From: an uncultured Alphaproteobacteria bacterium
GTDB lineage: Bacteria; Pseudomonadota; Alphaproteobacteria; UBA3830
Length of the DNA stretch: 5,959 bases
NCBI GenBank assembly: GCA_905233775.1
Contig: CAJOEB010000051.1
Span: 1 to 5,959 of the forward strand
Reading direction: 5' to 3'
Both the position numbers and the translations under genes were made by a program. Position 1 is the first letter of the stretch. Each line of letters starts with the position of its first letter. This document shows positions 4,758 through 5,959 of the stretch, piece by piece. Below the pieces are notes generated by a model. The model was not told the DNA's origin. It did not search any database and worked only from the letters and a program-made list of their open reading frames with translations.

Positions 4758-5831
4758 CTATTTGAATCTGATTTGGAAATTTAGATTAATGAAATTTTTT
4801 CCGTTTTCAGAGTAAATTTTACCGAATCTGTGGCGAGTTACAGAAGGCGTATCAAACTTGGTATTATTAAGCAAGTAATTTTCAAAACTGTTTCGGTTAT
4901 AAAGATGATAAGCAACGACTTCTCCATTTGTTTTGACAATAATGTAACCTCCGTTAGCTTCGTCTAATCCATTCCATTTCTTTGTTGGACGTAATCCTAA
5001 CGCTACTGCGCATAAAAACTTTTTTAATTTATGCGGATAGATATTTTCTGTTTCTAATTTGAGAGGATCACGTTTATTAACAATGTCAGATAATTCGGCG
5101 CAGTCAGTGATATTTTCTTGGTAGTAAATTTTAATCATTTCTGCCAAGAACTTATCCATTTGAGTATCTACAAAGATTAAGTTTTGGTGAAAAGTTTGGT
5201 TTAATGTTGAAACAAACGTAAGATTAGGTATTTGTCGGACTCGTGCTTTAACTTTACCTTTAGTTTCTATAGAATTAATTTTTAGAATTTGTGATGAAGT
5301 TAAGCCTGTAACTTCAAATTTGAAATTGGTAGATTGTGATGCGTTAAAAAGTGTCGGCGGTTCTCCGATGTCAGATTTTATCGAAAAGCCGCAAATTCTA
5401 TTGTAATTTGTAAAAGGGTCGTGAATTTCCATGGTTATGTCCGCTTTTTCTGCAGAACTTGCTTTAAGTTTTTGACATTGGAGCTTATTCATAATTTCAT
5501 CGGCTTTATTGATAGTGAATGCGCCTTTGGCATTTCTATTTCTTTCACTTGCAATAGATTTGAAAATGTAATTGGCAAAACCATTTAAAGTTTCAGTGTC
5601 GATACCGTGAATAAATTTTTCGTTAAAATACAACTGTATAAAGCCATTGCTGTTACATTTATATTCAATGTGTGCATTTTCAGTTTCATCACGTAGTATT
5701 CGTAATATTGGAAGGTAAAGTTTTTCGTTTTTACTCAAGTCTTGGGTAATGGTATAAAGTTTTTGCTCGGTGAGTAAGCGGAGTAAAACATAAAGTTCAC
5801 TCCATTCACCAACATTAGCTGAAATTTGCAT
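4758..5831 (-). CDS. HpaII-family type II restriction endonuclease (predicted CCGG)
   Basis: This enzyme cleaves unmethylated DNA, predicted at CCGG, and is the toxic partner of the adjacent methyltransferase. Its 357 residues are close to HpaII's length. It begins with the family's characteristic NVGEWSELYVLLRLL (6-20) and contains GFSIKSDIGEPPTLFNAS (148-165), both of which I recognise as HpaII-family signatures. Asp131 (KADITMEIHD) with Ser150-Ile151-Lys152 plausibly forms a PD-(D/E)XK-like active site in which the usual acidic residue before the lysine is Ser; this is inference. ATG 5831 overlaps the end of the methyltransferase gene by 17 bp, and GAGAGG 6 nt upstream, inside that gene, is its ribosome binding site. 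Expression therefore follows methyltransferase translation, so protection precedes cutting. The frame is intact, so the system is probably active. Confidence 0.93.
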   Translation of the reverse strand: MQISANVGEWSELYVLLRLLTEQKLYTITQDLSKNEKLYLPILRILRDETENAHIEYKCNSNGFIQLYFNEKFIHGIDTETLNGFANYIFKSIASERNRNAKGAFTINKADEIMNKLQCQKLKASSAEKADITMEIHDPFTNYNRICGFSIKSDIGEPPTLFNASQSTNFKFEVTGLTSSQILKINSIETKGKVKARVRQIPNLTFVSTLNQTFHQNLIFVDTQMDKFLAEMIKIYYQENITDCAELSDIVNKRDPLKLETENIYPHKLKKFLCAVALGLRPTKKWNGLDEANGGYIIVKTNGEVVAYHLYNRNSFENYLLNNTKFDTPSVTRHRFGKIYSENGKNFINLNFQIRFK

Positions 5832-5959
5832 TTAGTACCTCTCTTATTTCTTTGGCGATTTCTTCAACAACATTAACGGAAACGGTGTTACCGAGTTGTT
5901 TGTAAAGGTGAGTGTCGGCTAAATCCAGCCTGAAGTCTTCTCCAAAACCTTGCAATCTT
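5815..5959 (-). CDS. C5-cytosine DNA methyltransferase, 3' end (same gene as 1-950)
   Basis: This is the C-terminal end of the M.HpaII-like methyltransferase. Bases 5861-5959 repeat the coding sequence of 1-99 (motif X, QLGNTVSVNVVEE), and 5815-5860 add the final residues EIAKEIREVLNANFS before a TAA stop. The last 17 bp overlap the start of the restriction endonuclease gene in another frame, so the two are very likely translationally coupled. The apparent split comes only from where the circle was opened. The gene is not broken. Confidence 0.95.
   Translation of the reverse strand, partial: RLQGFGEDFRLDLADTHLYKQLGNTVSVNVVEEIAKEIREVLNANFS
5838..5843 (-). promoter_or_regulatory. Ribosome binding site of the restriction endonuclease, inside the methyltransferase gene
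   Basis: GAGAGG on the minus strand lies 6 nt before ATG 5831 and within the last codons of the methyltransferase. This arrangement favours translational coupling, since ribosomes finishing the methyltransferase expose or reuse the site. Confidence 0.7.
5861..5959. repeat. Terminal direct repeat, copy 2 (circular contig overlap)
   Basis: This copy is identical to bases 1-99. It is the right-hand copy of the circular overlap and encodes the same stretch of the methyltransferase. Confidence 0.96.

Noticed and set aside
1..5959. Terminal repeats as transposon or virus ends
   Set aside because: The repeat is direct, lies inside a coding frame that continues across the join, and has the fixed length typical of assembly overlap.

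Overview
The window reads as a complete small circular plasmid of about 5,860 bp, opened at an arbitrary point. Bases 1-99 and 5861-5959 are identical, as expected when a circular contig is written out with a fixed overlap, and a DNA methyltransferase gene reads without interruption across the join. It is AT-rich, uses the standard genetic code, and most genes have strong GGAGG-type ribosome binding sites. This suggests a low-GC Bacillota-like host, but no gene here fixes the species.

There are two functional halves. The minus-strand half, from about 1443 down through position 1 and on to 4758, is one operon: a Vsr-type mismatch endonuclease, then a C5-cytosine methyltransferase very like M.HpaII, then an HpaII-family restriction endonuclease. 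The genes are packed head to tail, and the last two overlap by 17 bp. One promoter (1416-1443) lies upstream and one terminator (4664-4698) lies downstream. Predicted specificity is CCGG. The methyltransferase protects, the restriction enzyme cuts unmodified DNA, and the Vsr protein is expected to repair T:G mismatches left by 5-methylcytosine deamination.

The plus-strand half holds replication and one unknown gene. The rep gene (2049-3467) encodes an HUH endonuclease fused to a superfamily-3 helicase, the architecture of CRESS-DNA virus Reps and related bacterial rolling-circle plasmids. It is followed by a 343-residue protein of unknown function (3541-4572), perhaps HEPN-like.

The 655-bp gap between the divergent halves (1394-2048) is dense in structure. 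From left to right it holds the operon promoter, a 140-nt foldback with a gapless three-hairpin cloverleaf at its tip (1487-1626), an inverted repeat (1661-1681), a 13-bp direct repeat (1771-1803), a 13-bp perfect hairpin (1865-1905) amid six copies of CTGATA (1830-2020), and the rep promoter (1973-2001). The hairpin and CTGATA copies are the best candidate for the double-strand origin, and one copy overlaps the rep -10, suggesting autoregulation. The cloverleaf is the most striking element not explained by any gene. No mobilisation relaxase, partition gene or transposase is visible.
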